DNA of 39,017 bases from Coriobacteriales bacterium (GCA_031282405.1 JAITDU010000021.1:1-39017), one strand, 5' to 3'; shown: positions 30,801 to 38,745, counted from the stretch's first letter. Notes: generated by a model not told the origin, from the letters alone. A program made the numbers and translations.

Positions 30801-32658
30801 ACAAGCACTCACAGCGGCGGCGCACGAACAGGAGCGTTTTTATGCCAAATTGGCCAAACGTACCCAGGCGGTTTTGGACGACCTGAAAAAGCGCGGCCAA
30901 CAAGGCATCATCTTGGCCGCACCCCCCTACTACGTAGATCCGGGGTTGAACCACGGCGTGGATACGGTGCTCACCGGGCTAGGCTTTGCAGTTATCAGCG
31001 TCTCTGCTTTGATGGCATGGGAGCGTCTGTGGCCAAAGAGCCAGCAGAGGGATTGCCCAAAGGACCAGCAGAGGGGGCGCCCAAAGGACCAGCAGAGGGA
31101 TCGCCCGGAGGACCAGCAGAGGGGGCGCCCGGAGGACCCTGTGCTTTTCTCCCCTACTGTTGCCGCCAACTGGACCTCGGCGCGTACGCTGTATCGCGCC
31201 GCTCGTATCGCAGCGGCGAACCCTCAGCTTGAGCTTATGCACCTATATGCTTTTGGCTGTGGTGTCGCAGCGCTTTATGCAGAACAGGTCAGGCAGATCG
31301 TCGAGGATGCGGGCAAGCTCTACACAGCGCTGAAGCTGGATGAGATGGTGGATATAGCTGCGATCCGGCTGCGTCTGCGTTCAATGGTTGCAGCGCTGCA
31401 AGACCGGTGGCGCAATGGCTACGACGTAGCGGTGCAGGAGCCGGAGCCGAGCGATGCGTGGCAGGGCGTAGCGGTGCAGGAGTCGGAGCCGAGCGGAGCG
31501 TGGCGCAGCAGCAGTTTCAGGAGAGAAAAACGACCGCATACCACAGCGCAATTTGGATCGGAAGGCGAAGCAGCACAGTCAAAACAACCAGGCACGACGG
31601 CGCAACCTAGCGAACAAGACGAGGCGACGCCAAAGCGATCGGGCACAGCGACGCAGCGGGCGCTGTCGCCGACGATTATCATGCCTGCTTTGGCACCGAA
31701 CAAACTCCGAGCAGTCAGCGCTGTCGTCTGTGAGGCCGGCTTTAATCTGAACGTACTCTCGGAATTCACGCAACAAGATGTTGAGGCCGGCCTGTCCTTT
31801 TGCAATCACGACCTTTGTTATCCGATGATCGCCACAACCGGTCAGGTCATTGCTTACTTGAAGTCGCAGGCCAACTCTGCTGCTTCCTTGGACGATGATA
31901 CAATCGAGACTACTCTGTTGATGCCGCAGAGCTGCTGTGGATGCCGAGCCACGGAAATGGAACGGATAATCAGGCAGCACTGTAAATTTGCTAATTATAA
32001 TAGCAATATTAAGGTTCGCGGGATACCCAGCAGCAGCGAAGGCTTTGTCGTACCAGCTTGGTTGGCCACACGTATCTACACTGTCTTGGATGAGGGGAGC
32101 CCCCTAGTGGCATACCGGCCCGGTGGCAGCAGTGTCCCCGATGGGTCCGATGGACCTGGCGCAGGCATCACGGCTGGTGCCGATAACAGTGCGCGCGATA
32201 TGCCCGACGCCGGCAGGGATATGTGCGGTACGCTCAGCACTGATGGCGGCATCGATAGGAACAGTTGGCCAAAGATTGGCGTTGTTGCCAATGCTGCCCT
32301 GCTCTACACGCCTCAACTCAACAATGGTATCTTAGATGGAATCTGCGCCCAGGGGTTTGTGCCGTATATACCTAACATCACCCGACTGCTTACCACAAAT
32401 GCCCCTCTGGAAAGTCTGGTCGAAGAGTACGCAAAAGAAGGCATCCGCGACATCATCTGCCTCCAGAGTTTTGCCTGCCTCAATGGACACATTCATGGAC
32501 GTGGCGCGGTCCAGGGCCTTACGCAGCGCTACCCGGAGCTTACTCTCAGCTTTATCGACTATGACCCTGGTGCCGCAAAGCTGAATCAGGATAGCCGACT
32601 TAAGCTGGCCTTATCCGTCGCCCAAGAACACTGGCAAGAGCAGCACAAGCCCTGCTAA
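27802..32658 (+). CDS. Giant fused acyl-CoA-dehydratase activase / double-cubane-type protein
   Basis: 1618 residues. Two BadF/HgdC-type ASKHA ATPase domains: GIDAGSKTIKL ... ELGGEDAKI ... CAGGTGGF ... SRCAVFA (1-260) and GIDAGSTTLKM ... DIGGQDIKC ... CSSGCGALIEGF ... TRCTVFM (about 340-600). Both keep the Cys pair that bridges a 4Fe-4S cluster. Next come HCTACTNSC (about 690), a DUF2229-like part (EGVCYPAKLTHGH) and a C-terminal 2-hydroxyacyl-CoA-dehydratase-like part with FCNHDLCYP, QSCCGCR and QSFACLNGHIHGRG. This matches the COG1924/COG3580/COG3581 fusion and the double-cubane cluster proteins that drive ATP-dependent low-potential reductions. Low-complexity inserts at several domain borders make it longer than usual. 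The natural substrate is unknown. There is no clear ribosome site before ATG 27802. Confidence 0.88.
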   Translation: MAYHLGIDAGSKTIKLVVLDEQGCLVFSQYRLHRSDIITTITELLRDTIWRFGNVEASVCVTGSAGMRLAELWQVEHVQEVVCTRYALRTLLPQANVAIELGGEDAKIIYLDGGAEMRMNGSCAGGTGGFIDLMTTLLGVSAREFNALAMGHQTIYPIASRCAVFAGTDVRPLLNGGARKSDIAASVLQAVVTQTIAGLSCGHPIQGNVAFLGGPFETYPALVMRFRQTLGLGRDQVIKPQDAHLFVAKGAALWGQRMLERSMRHHTTDTTGDSSSEIRVLSLQQLHDSAKAASTCTTAGIARLSPLFKDAAQQEDFKRRHAQCKVKRARLTDAKGPVFLGIDAGSTTLKMALIDAGGRLLYSAYENTAGDVLNTAKTMLEELYRSLPHEYGGDTLVHLGHATVTGYGEELLQCALCADSGVVETVAHLRAARELDPRVDFILDIGGQDIKCLRIKDGAIDDLLLNEACSSGCGALIEGFSRSLGYTKWSFSDIALEADSPVDLGTRCTVFMTSRVRHAQKEGIPAADIAAGLAYSVVRNALYKVIGCPDPAVLGRHVMVQGGTFKSDAVLRAFELESGLKVSRPDIVELMGAFGAALLARDRALVYRLPTKGRTWKHEYDRSGNGGRRGISNSDSSDRDRSGDSNGGDDRGRSGDSNGHVGFSNSRLLSPLELIGLRQSQSTRHCTACTNSCLLTENVFTNTGYDEIGTARNDQRAPHLLPHKPHSSTRRLISGNRCSCADTGATVQSARPNLLAYERKLLAHYDRVDKADRADRAGREDRAGRTPADTPADTTRNACTSTTGAKAAGTEAHVSMTAVDIRPLVGIPATMDGAESYPFWHTFFTHLGLRTRTILASDSHIYRKGAAHIASEGVCYPAKLTHGHVCSLIESGARFIFMPSGGAVARADTGIRFSLNDYSGTAADKAPETFSHTHQNSTIECPVSAHYARRIGEQITRSAGSVGFLTIDLSLEREVDEQLYRTLADCGLVEELGLSIERIRQALTAAAHEQERFYAKLAKRTQAVLDDLKKRGQQGIILAAPPYYVDPGLNHGVDTVLTGLGFAVISVSALMAWERLWPKSQQRDCPKDQQRGRPKDQQRDRPEDQQRGRPEDPVLFSPTVAANWTSARTLYRAARIAAANPQLELMHLYAFGCGVAALYAEQVRQIVEDAGKLYTALKLDEMVDIAAIRLRLRSMVAALQDRWRNGYDVAVQEPEPSDAWQGVAVQESEPSGAWRSSSFRREKRPHTTAQFGSEGEAAQSKQPGTTAQPSEQDEATPKRSGTATQRALSPTIIMPALAPNKLRAVSAVVCEAGFNLNVLSEFTQQDVEAGLSFCNHDLCYPMIATTGQVIAYLKSQANSAASLDDDTIETTLLMPQSCCGCRATEMERIIRQHCKFANYNSNIKVRGIPSSSEGFVVPAWLATRIYTVLDEGSPLVAYRPGGSSVPDGSDGPGAGITAGADNSARDMPDAGRDMCGTLSTDGGIDRNSWPKIGVVANAALLYTPQLNNGILDGICAQGFVPYIPNITRLLTTNAPLESLVEEYAKEGIRDIICLQSFACLNGHIHGRGAVQGLTQRYPELTLSFIDYDPGAAKLNQDSRLKLALSVAQEHWQEQHKPC
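31033..31128 (+). repeat. 24-bp tandem repeat, four copies, inside the activase gene
   Basis: Units at 31033-31056, 31057-31080, 31081-31104 and 31105-31128 follow CCAAAGGACCAGCAGAGGG plus five bases and continue as a partial fifth. They encode repeated DQQRGRPK/E octapeptides in the C-terminal half. Confidence 0.92.
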
Positions 32659-32666
32659 ATACAGCC

Positions 32667-32709
32667 CCAAAGCTGAATGCGGGCCCAAAGCTGAATGCGG
32701 GCCCAAAGC
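32667..32709. repeat. 18-bp repeat just after the activase stop
   Basis: CCAAAGCTGAATGCGGGC at 32667-32684 and 32685-32702, then a partial copy to 32709. No other feature lies between the stop at 32658 and the WYL remnant. Confidence 0.85.
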
Positions 32710-32847
32710 GCTGGCAAAAGCAATACAAACTCCACTGAAGACAGATACAAGGAACATATAATAGCCCGTCTACCAGCATCAACTACGCTACGCCCCGCTA
32801 TCAGTCTGAGGAGCCGCAAAATTTCAATCCACGCCCTCCGTGTGGCA

Positions 32848-33057
32848 CTTATTCATGTATTCGACTGGTTCGGTTCAGATCTGTTCTTTGAAAACGAGAA
32901 TCCAGACAGTGTAGAGGTGGTGTTGCGCGTCAACGAACAGGCTATGGGCTACTGGGCTTTGCAATTCCACGAGCATGTTGAGGTACTAAAGCCCGCATCG
33001 CTCCGCGACTCGCTCTACACAGCAGGCTTGGCTATTGTCGAGAAGTACCGGTCTTAA
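32848..33057 (+). pseudogene. WYL-domain regulator C-terminus, copy 1
   Basis: The last 70 or so codons before TAA 33057 match the C-terminal extension of WYL-domain regulators: SVEVVLRVNEQAM, then MGYWALQFHEHVEVLKP and SLRDSLYTAGLAI. The DNA-binding and ligand-binding parts are absent; the frame upstream (from 32695) does not look like them. Its stop overlaps the stop of a convergent oxidoreductase remnant, the same geometry as at 35829. It is one of two decayed copies that flank the alkylation-repair genes. Confidence 0.65.
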
Positions 33058-33295
33058 TCCAATCCAATGTGCTGCCCGGGCCTGAAGGCCGTGTCAAAGT
33101 GCGCGCGCTTAAGCTTCTCTCCAGCGCGAAAGCCGTGTCAAAGTACGCGCGTTTTTGCTTTTTTCAATCGTTACTATTAAGTTTTTCCGGACCGCCCAGG
33201 ACAACAAACTCCTTGGATCGAGCACGACCATAGACGCGATCATACAGCGGGTAAGCATAACTATCTCTGTGGCCTGATAGCAGCCACACGACGGT
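33054..33295 (-). pseudogene. Flavodoxin-like NAD(P)H oxidoreductase C-terminus, copy 1
   Basis: On the minus strand this DNA is clearly homologous to the C-terminal part of the oxidoreductase at 35826-36321: GCYQAT-EIVMLT matches GCYQAMETVMLT. A frameshift follows, after which SKEFVVLGG appears in another frame, and it hits a stop at LNSND. The N-terminal two thirds are missing. A short internal duplication (CCGTGTCAAAGT phrase) near 33092 and 33128 adds to the decay. Confidence 0.8.
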
Positions 33296-33423
33296 GCGTT
33301 CGGTTTATAGGTCCGAAAATGGCGAGAATGCTTTCCGACAACACCTATACTATTACGAGAAGCACGTGTCTCAGACACCAACCAGGCGACGCGAGGATTA
33401 AGTTTAAAGATTGAGCTGAAGTC

Positions 33424-34959
33424 ATGACTGAAGACGAACACCGAGGATGGTATGCCGCCCTCAAATCTAAGGATGCCCGGTTTGATGGGCGATTTTTTGT
33501 CGGCGTGTCATCTACGGGGATCTATTGTCGCCCGGTGTGTCGCGCCAGGTTACCCAAAGAGGAAAACTGCACCTTCTATTCGACAGCGGCAGAAGCAGAG
33601 CAAGCCGGATACCGCCCCTGTCTCATATGCAGGCCAGAACTTGCGCCCGGTAGGTCCATTACCGACGCGAAGTCGTCATTGGTTCGTCGTGCCACGAGGC
33701 TTTTGGAGGAGAATTGCGGCAGCGGACTGAGCCTTGATACTTTGGCGGGGCGATTGGGGTGTACCGACAGACACCTGCGAAGGGTTTTTGGCGAAGAGTA
33801 TGGTGTCACGCCTGTGCAGTATGTGCAGACCATGAGATTACTCTTGGCTAAAAGCCTGCTAACCGACACCAACCTCTCGGCAACTGAGGTGGCCATGACC
33901 GCTGGTTTTGGGAGCCTGAGGAGGTTTAACGACTTGTTCAAGAAGCACTATCGTATGTCGCCGACGGCGCTTCGTAAGCAGACCATTAATAACAGGCGGC
34001 ATGAGGAGATACGTCTATCACTGGGCTATCGGCCGCCTTATCGGTGGAATGAAATGCTCAACTTCTTTGCCGGACGTGCTATCAGTGGTGTTGAAGTTGT
34101 ACGAGACGACGCATATTATCGAACCGCCCATTTCATTTCAAGCAAAAGTGAACATCTGCGTGGGTGGATCAAAGTGGGCAATAACGAGAAAAAGAACGCC
34201 CTTTCGCTTTCGCTATCACCGAATCTACTTACCGTACTGCCGCAAATATTGGCACGTGTCCGCCATCTCTTCGACCTTTATTGTGTTCCGGACGTAGTGG
34301 CTGAGGCGCTGCAATCCATGAATAATCTGAACTCCGGCCTGTTCAAGGAGGGTATTCGGGTGCCGGGTTGCTTTGATGCCTTTGAGATGTGTGTGCGCAC
34401 GGTGTTAGGCCAGCAGATCACCGTTAAAGCGGCGGGAACACTTGCGGCCAGACTGGCAAAGGCATTAGGAGAGCCGCTTGCTGAGCCGCTCTGTGAACCA
34501 CGTGCTGAGCCGCTCTGTGAGCCACGTGCTGAGCCGCTCGAAGTCGATGGCCTGACCCATACCTTCCCCACTCCGGAAGCCCTTCTTGCTTTGGGAAACG
34601 AACTGGAGAATCGCCTGGGTTCGCTTGGAATCATATCGGCCCGCGCCAGAACAATCCGAGAGCTCGCCCGGACGTTTGTGGATGGCAGTATCGATTACAG
34701 TTCCAGCGCGCACCCAGAAAAAGAAATGGAGAAGCTGCTCGCTTTGCCCGGTATCGGAAATTGGTCAGCACATTACATTGCTATGAGGGCGATGGGCTGG
34801 CCAGACGCTTTTCTCGAGACGGACTACGGAGTGAAAAAGGCACTGGAGCCTTACCTTGAGAGCACCGCACCCAGGCAGGTCCGTGAGCTTTCTGAGAGTT
34901 GGCGACCCTGGCGCAGCTACGCGACGGTAGCCTTATGGAACTCATTGGCACATAGTTGA
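33424..34959 (+). CDS. Ada-type regulator fused to AlkA DNA glycosylase
   Basis: 511 residues. Ada zinc/methyl-acceptor domain with Cys35, Cys39, Cys66 and Cys69 (YCRPVCRAR ... CLICRPEL), equivalent to Cys38/42/69/72 of Ada. An AraC-type double HTH follows (LDTLAGRLGCTDRHLRRVF; ATEVAMTAGFGSLRRFNDLF), then the AlkA N-terminal domain and a HhH-GPD glycosylase (VLGQQITVKAA; LLALPGIGNWSAHYIAMRA; catalytic Asp in PDAFLETDYG). It senses methyl-phosphotriesters and excises alkylated bases. A 24-bp DNA repeat (34480-34539) inserts AEPLCEPR repeats into the glycosylase. The Ogt gene follows 29 bp later, so together they rebuild the full adaptive response. Confidence 0.95.
   Translation: MTEDEHRGWYAALKSKDARFDGRFFVGVSSTGIYCRPVCRARLPKEENCTFYSTAAEAEQAGYRPCLICRPELAPGRSITDAKSSLVRRATRLLEENCGSGLSLDTLAGRLGCTDRHLRRVFGEEYGVTPVQYVQTMRLLLAKSLLTDTNLSATEVAMTAGFGSLRRFNDLFKKHYRMSPTALRKQTINNRRHEEIRLSLGYRPPYRWNEMLNFFAGRAISGVEVVRDDAYYRTAHFISSKSEHLRGWIKVGNNEKKNALSLSLSPNLLTVLPQILARVRHLFDLYCVPDVVAEALQSMNNLNSGLFKEGIRVPGCFDAFEMCVRTVLGQQITVKAAGTLAARLAKALGEPLAEPLCEPRAEPLCEPRAEPLEVDGLTHTFPTPEALLALGNELENRLGSLGIISARARTIRELARTFVDGSIDYSSSAHPEKEMEKLLALPGIGNWSAHYIAMRAMGWPDAFLETDYGVKKALEPYLESTAPRQVRELSESWRPWRSYATVALWNSLAHS
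34480..34539 (+). repeat. 24-bp repeat, 2.5 copies, inside ada-alkA
   Basis: GCTGAGCCGCTCTGTGARCC plus ACGT at 34480-34503 and 34504-34527, then a half copy. It adds about 20 residues to a loop of the AlkA domain and keeps the frame. Confidence 0.92.
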
Positions 34960-34988
34960 CATGACAACACCGATGGAAAGGAACAGAC

Positions 34989-35528
34989 ATGCAGTATGGC
35001 ATGGAATATGATTCCCCGGTTGGCCTACTCACTGTGGCTTCGGACGGAGACAACATCACCGGGCTTTGGATAGCAGGTCAGAGGTATCACTGTGCCGGTG
35101 TGAGCGAGCCACTTGTGCCGCATCACAATCTGCCCATCTTTGATGCGGCCCGACACTGGCTGGATCGCTATTTTGCAGGTGAAAGTCCTGCTATATCCGA
35201 ACTCCCTTTGGCACCTGTAGGAGGACAGTTTCGTCAAGGGGTTTGGGAGATACTCAAGGAGATCCCCTATGGCGAAGTCACCACGTACGGCTCGATAGCC
35301 ACACAGATGGCCGAGCGGACGGGCAAGACCAAAATGTCTGCAAGAGCAGTTGGTGGGGCGGTAGGCCACAACCCAATCTCCATCATCATACCCTGCCATC
35401 GCGTCATAGGCTCCGGAGGCAACCTGACAGGATACGGCGGCGGCATCGCTAAAAAGATCAAATTGCTTGCGCTGGAGGGCATCGATACATCACACATGCG
35501 CATTCCGACAAAGGGCACGGCTTTGTGA
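34989..35528 (+). CDS. ogt: Methylated-DNA-protein-cysteine methyltransferase
   Basis: 179 residues, usual length. N-terminal ribonuclease-H-like domain (MEYDSPVGLLTVASDGDNITG), then the DNA-binding C-terminal domain with IPYGEVTTYG, ARAVGGAVGHNPISIIIPCHRV and the methyl-acceptor Cys136 in PCHRV, and the following GGNLTGYGGG. It repairs O6-methylguanine by suicidal transfer. AAGGA precedes ATG 34989. It is cotranscribed with the Ada-AlkA fusion, which lacks this domain. Confidence 0.95.
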   Translation: MQYGMEYDSPVGLLTVASDGDNITGLWIAGQRYHCAGVSEPLVPHHNLPIFDAARHWLDRYFAGESPAISELPLAPVGGQFRQGVWEILKEIPYGEVTTYGSIATQMAERTGKTKMSARAVGGAVGHNPISIIIPCHRVIGSGGNLTGYGGGIAKKIKLLALEGIDTSHMRIPTKGTAL

Positions 35529-35754
35529 CACCCTGTAACGCAATCGTGCGGGTCGCGCTCGGCCAAGTATAAGGGCAACGAGTACTTCTCAGGTACTGCT
35601 TCAGATAGCGCTCAGTAAAGCAGTCATGAGGGGCAAGCTGAAAGTAGTTAAGGGTGTCGATGGCTGTTATCTCCTCAGTCGTGTTGTCAAGAGATACAAG
35701 GAGCCAAAATTCAAGAGCATTTGCAGTTATCTGAAATGCATGTGCCAATGTAAA

Positions 35755-35829
35755 GCATTGGGGTCAAAAGCGCTCCGCGACTCGCTCTACACAGCAGGCT
35801 TGGCTCCTGCCGAGAAATGCCGACATTAA
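35755..35829 (+). pseudogene. WYL regulator C-terminus, copy 2
   Basis: Only the final 20 or so codons remain recognisable (ALRDSLYTAGLAPAEK). 35 bases (35771-35805) are identical to 32999-33033 of copy 1. Upstream sequence from 35626 is open but unlike WYL domains. It ends TAA at 35829, overlapping the convergent oxidoreductase stop. The 90 bp after ogt hold only a weak hairpin. Confidence 0.6.
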
Positions 35830-36321
35830 TCCAGCCCGGCACTCTGTCCCAACTCTTGTCCTAGCGTTTGTCCCAGCGCGAAAACCGTGTCAAGGTGCGC
35901 GCGTTTTTGCTTCTCCCAATCGCTACCATTAAGTTCTTCTGAACCGCCCAGGACGACAAACTCCTTTGATTGAGCGCGGTCATAGAGGCGATCGGTGAGC
36001 ATGACCGTCTCCATGGCCTGGTAGCAGCCACTTTGCTTGAGTTGTTCAACGGTGTGTCCGGCAGCACAGATACAGAGCGCTTTTTGGGCAGGTCGCACTG
36101 TCGTGGGCGCATAGACAAAACCGACGGTCCACACGCGATCAAACCAGCCTTTCATCTTGGCCGGGCAATCGGTCCACCACACTGGATAGATGAAGACCCA
36201 GACATCGGCGGCTGCGAGAGCGGCCTGCTCTGCCGCCACATCGGCCGCTACAGGCGCGCTGGCTTCATAGGCGGACTCGCGGGCATACTCTTCAGGAGTA
36301 AGATCTGGGGAGAAGGCCATG
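35826..36321 (-). pseudogene. Flavodoxin-like NAD(P)H:quinone oxidoreductase, N-terminus replaced
   Basis: The C-terminal 160 or so residues match the YwrO/MdaB/KefF group: AADVWVFIYPVWWTDCPAKMKGW, WFDRVWTVGFVYA, LCICAAGHTVEQL. The family N-terminus (a first strand and FMN phosphate loop, about 40-50 residues) is missing. Instead, the frame upstream of residue MAFSPDLT reads through the antisense of an ATPase gene tail, so the ATG at 36365 is artificial. FMN binding is probably impaired. Possible but unlikely: expression of a shortened protein from ATG 36321. It is the better-preserved of two copies in the window. Confidence 0.7.
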
Positions 36322-36369
36322 CACAAATACGACTTTGAGTTGAAGTGTCTGTCTCTGGAAGACATATAG
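36310..36369 (+). pseudogene. C-terminal tail of a DUF234-type ATPase
   Basis: The last 19 codons, EKAMHKYDFELKCLSLEDI and stop, align with the end of the intact ATPase at 38615 (EKAMPQYGLELKCLSLEDM). AGAAGGCCATG at 36311-36321 is shared by both and lies exactly where the oxidoreductase homology ends, suggesting a microhomology junction. Nothing else of that gene remains. Confidence 0.75.
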
Positions 36370-36496
36370 CTTCTGTACTCCAGATTATATCTTTTCTCAT
36401 GGTTGTTCTTCGCAATCTTGGGCCGTTTATCGTTAACTTGCCCAAACTGAACTCGCCCTTAACAAATAAGCTGACAATGGGTAATCGCAAAATTTA

Positions 36497-36952
36497 CTAT
36501 GTGCTGAGAGTGTCTACGAAGTAATCCAGTACGTCAACGAGTTCTTCCAGTTTATCGTCATCTAGAGGCAAATCTATATTTGAGATAACATAATCGCCAG
36601 TATCGTAATTACTTAACGCCAGTCGATCAAACAGGACGTGTCCATGGCCGGTATCTGGATCTATCTCGTCAGCATTAAGGCTAACCGAATAATTACATCC
36701 GTCTCGCCTCACGTTTACCCACATCCAGTTACTCAAGTCAAAGGGCTCCATCCTACCACCACTGGTGTAATTGGCAAGGCCGCGTCCAGCCTTCGGGCTA
36801 TAGGGGTTTGCCAGCTCTTTTGTAAACAGCATGTTCATTACTGTCCAACCGCGCTCCAGCAGTTTGGAAATAATCTTGTCGCGTTCATGTGACCTCGCTT
36901 TGATGTAAGCGGCCTTGGCAACATTGAACGCCTGGATATCATCAGTAGGCAT
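36497..36952 (-). CDS. Hypothetical protein of 151 residues
   Basis: A soluble protein with a charged N-terminal helix (FNVAKAAYIKARSHERDKIISK), a beta-rich middle (NWMWVNVRRDGCNYSVSLNAD) and an acidic C-terminal helix (LDDDKLEELVDVLDYF). AAGGGGA lies upstream of ATG 36952. No family recognised. The size, acidity and lone position resemble many immunity or antitoxin proteins, but no toxin is adjacent. It is divergent from the ATPase at 37278. Confidence 0.6.
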   Translation of the reverse strand: MPTDDIQAFNVAKAAYIKARSHERDKIISKLLERGWTVMNMLFTKELANPYSPKAGRGLANYTSGGRMEPFDLSNWMWVNVRRDGCNYSVSLNADEIDPDTGHGHVLFDRLALSNYDTGDYVISNIDLPLDDDKLEELVDVLDYFVDTLST

Positions 36953-37277
36953 AAGGCCATTCCCCTTTCGTAACTTCGGGATATGTCACAAAACATTATA
37001 GTGGAATAGGGCATATCTTTTGCGAGTCTCAATTGTACCCTATCCCCAGCGGCTTGACCGGTGGGCAAATCCGGATGAGAGCTGGAAATTGTGCAAATCA
37101 ATAGAGCCGATAACCACCAGTAGGATGCCAGCCACGCCTGTGTCGGCGCTAGCGATAAAGCCGTTGCCGGGACATTCGGCGGGCTTCTCAGACAAAGCAA
37201 GACTGAATAAGCTATACTATTGAAACCACGGTAACAACTACTGTGGTAACAATTACGAGGATAATAAAGGTGGCCAC
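36953..37277. other. Divergent intergenic region
   Basis: No gene accepted. A CCACGGTAACAACTACTGTGGT-like inverted pair (CCACGGTAACAA / TGTGGTAACAA) lies at about 37227-37251, just before the ATPase, and could be an operator. A minus-strand frame around 37100-37215 with SADTGVAGILLVVIG looks like a membrane-anchor remnant but lacks context. Confidence 0.3.
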
Positions 37278-38615
37278 ATGAAGTTCTACAACAGGGAGTC
37301 ACAGCTTGCTGAGATGAAGCGTATTCAAAACCTTGCCTTTAAAGAGCACTCCAAGATGACTGTTGTAACCGGCAGGAGGCGCATCGGTAAAACCAGTCTG
37401 ATTCATCGAGCGCTTGAAATCGGTGGGAAGAAGAGTATCCCGACTATCTACTTTTTCGTGACAAGAAAGAGCGAGGCGGCACTGTGCAGAGAGTTTGCAG
37501 AGACGGCCAGCCGAGCGCTTGATCTGCTCATACCCTATGAAATAGGCAGTTTTGGCCGCCTGTTTCGGGCGCTCATGGAAGTTGGAATGAATCGCGCTTT
37601 CAACCTTGTAATAGACGAATTCCAGGAATTTGACTATGTCAATCAGTCGATTTTTGGCGACATCCAGAATCACTGGGATCAAATGCAGAAAAAGACGAAG
37701 GTGAACCTAGTCATCAGCGGCTCTGCGTATTCGCTAATGAACAAGATATTCAAAAACAGCAAGGAACCTCTTTTTGGGCGCGCTGATAACATACTCACCC
37801 TGCAAGCTTTTTCGCCATCTACCCTCAAAGAGATACTGCGCGATAATTTTCCCAAATACACTAATGACGATTTGTTGGCGCTCTACTCCTTTACCGGCGG
37901 TATCCCAAAATACGTAGAACAGTTGTGCGACTCCGGATCTTTGTCTGTCGCGAAAATGATTGACTTTATTGCCCGGACAGACTCTCCGTTCATCGATGAA
38001 GGCAAGAATCTGCTGATAAACGAAATCGGCAAGAATTACGGTATCTACTTTTCCATCCTCTCGGCCGTGTCCGGTGGAGCAACGGCACAAAACAGCATTG
38101 AGGACATCGTCGGCAACCTTTCAATCAGTGGGCATATAAAACGTTTGATTGAGGATTACCAGATACTCACCAGACGCCGTCCGATCCTGGCAAAGGACGG
38201 CAGTCATACCGTTAGATACGAGATTGAGGATAACTTCTTGCACTTCTGGTTCGCCTATTTTGATAAATATCGCTCGTTGATAGAAATAGGCAATCTGGAA
38301 ACGCTGCATAAAATTATTGCCGATTCCTACACGACCTATTCTGGTCTGATGCTGGAGAGGTATTTCAAAAAACACTTGGCTGAACAAAGAAGCTTTAGGG
38401 ATATTGGCTCCTGGTGGGAATCTAAGGGCAACGAGAACCAAATTGACATCGTGGGTCTGCGCTTGGAGAAGGACCGTGCACTGGTTGCCGAGGTCAAACG
38501 CAAGCAGGAGAACTTCAGGATGAGCAAATTTGAGGAAAAGGTAAGGCATCTGAAAGAGAAGGCCATGCCCCAGTACGGGCTTGAGCTGAAATGCCTGTCA
38601 CTGGAAGACATGTAG
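37278..38615 (+). CDS. AAA ATPase with C-terminal DUF234 nuclease-like domain
   Basis: 445 residues. STAND-like archaeal-type ATPase: NRESQLAEMKRI opening, Walker A GRRRIGKTS (32-40), Walker B NLVIDEFQEF, sensor VISGSAYSLM, ALYSFTGGIPKYVEQL. The C-terminal part has FLHFWFAYFDKYRS, then the DUF234 PD-(D/E)xK-like site IGSWWESKGNENQIDIVGL ... ALVAEVKRK (Asp, then Glu-x-Lys). The family is widespread and multi-copy in archaea and anaerobic bacteria; its function is unclear, with roles in DNA transactions or defence proposed. Two decayed relatives (12298-12477 and 36310-36369) lie in the same window. No good ribosome site; AGGTGG is 7 bases before ATG 37278. Confidence 0.9.
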   Translation: MKFYNRESQLAEMKRIQNLAFKEHSKMTVVTGRRRIGKTSLIHRALEIGGKKSIPTIYFFVTRKSEAALCREFAETASRALDLLIPYEIGSFGRLFRALMEVGMNRAFNLVIDEFQEFDYVNQSIFGDIQNHWDQMQKKTKVNLVISGSAYSLMNKIFKNSKEPLFGRADNILTLQAFSPSTLKEILRDNFPKYTNDDLLALYSFTGGIPKYVEQLCDSGSLSVAKMIDFIARTDSPFIDEGKNLLINEIGKNYGIYFSILSAVSGGATAQNSIEDIVGNLSISGHIKRLIEDYQILTRRRPILAKDGSHTVRYEIEDNFLHFWFAYFDKYRSLIEIGNLETLHKIIADSYTTYSGLMLERYFKKHLAEQRSFRDIGSWWESKGNENQIDIVGLRLEKDRALVAEVKRKQENFRMSKFEEKVRHLKEKAMPQYGLELKCLSLEDM

Positions 38616-38719
38616 ACTTGGCGCGGATTGCGGTAGCACTGTTCCCAAGCGTCAGTTAACGAAATTCGCGAACCTTCACACATTTTTATGGCAAAGGAAG
38701 TGCAACACTAACAGGTTTA

Positions 38720-38745
38720 CTGCCTGAAAAATGGGTTTCGGGCAG
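38720..38745 (+). terminator. Possible hairpin after the ATPase gene
   Basis: CTGCCTGAAA (38720-38729) pairs with TTTCGGGCAG (38736-38745) over 10 bp (one G-T). There is no T run, so terminator activity is uncertain. The stretch 38616-38849 holds no gene. Confidence 0.35.

Noticed and set aside
37100-37215. Minus-strand SADTG plus hydrophobic stretch resembling a sortase anchor
   Set aside because: Only about 55 codons, no start, no basic tail after the helix and no surface-protein context.
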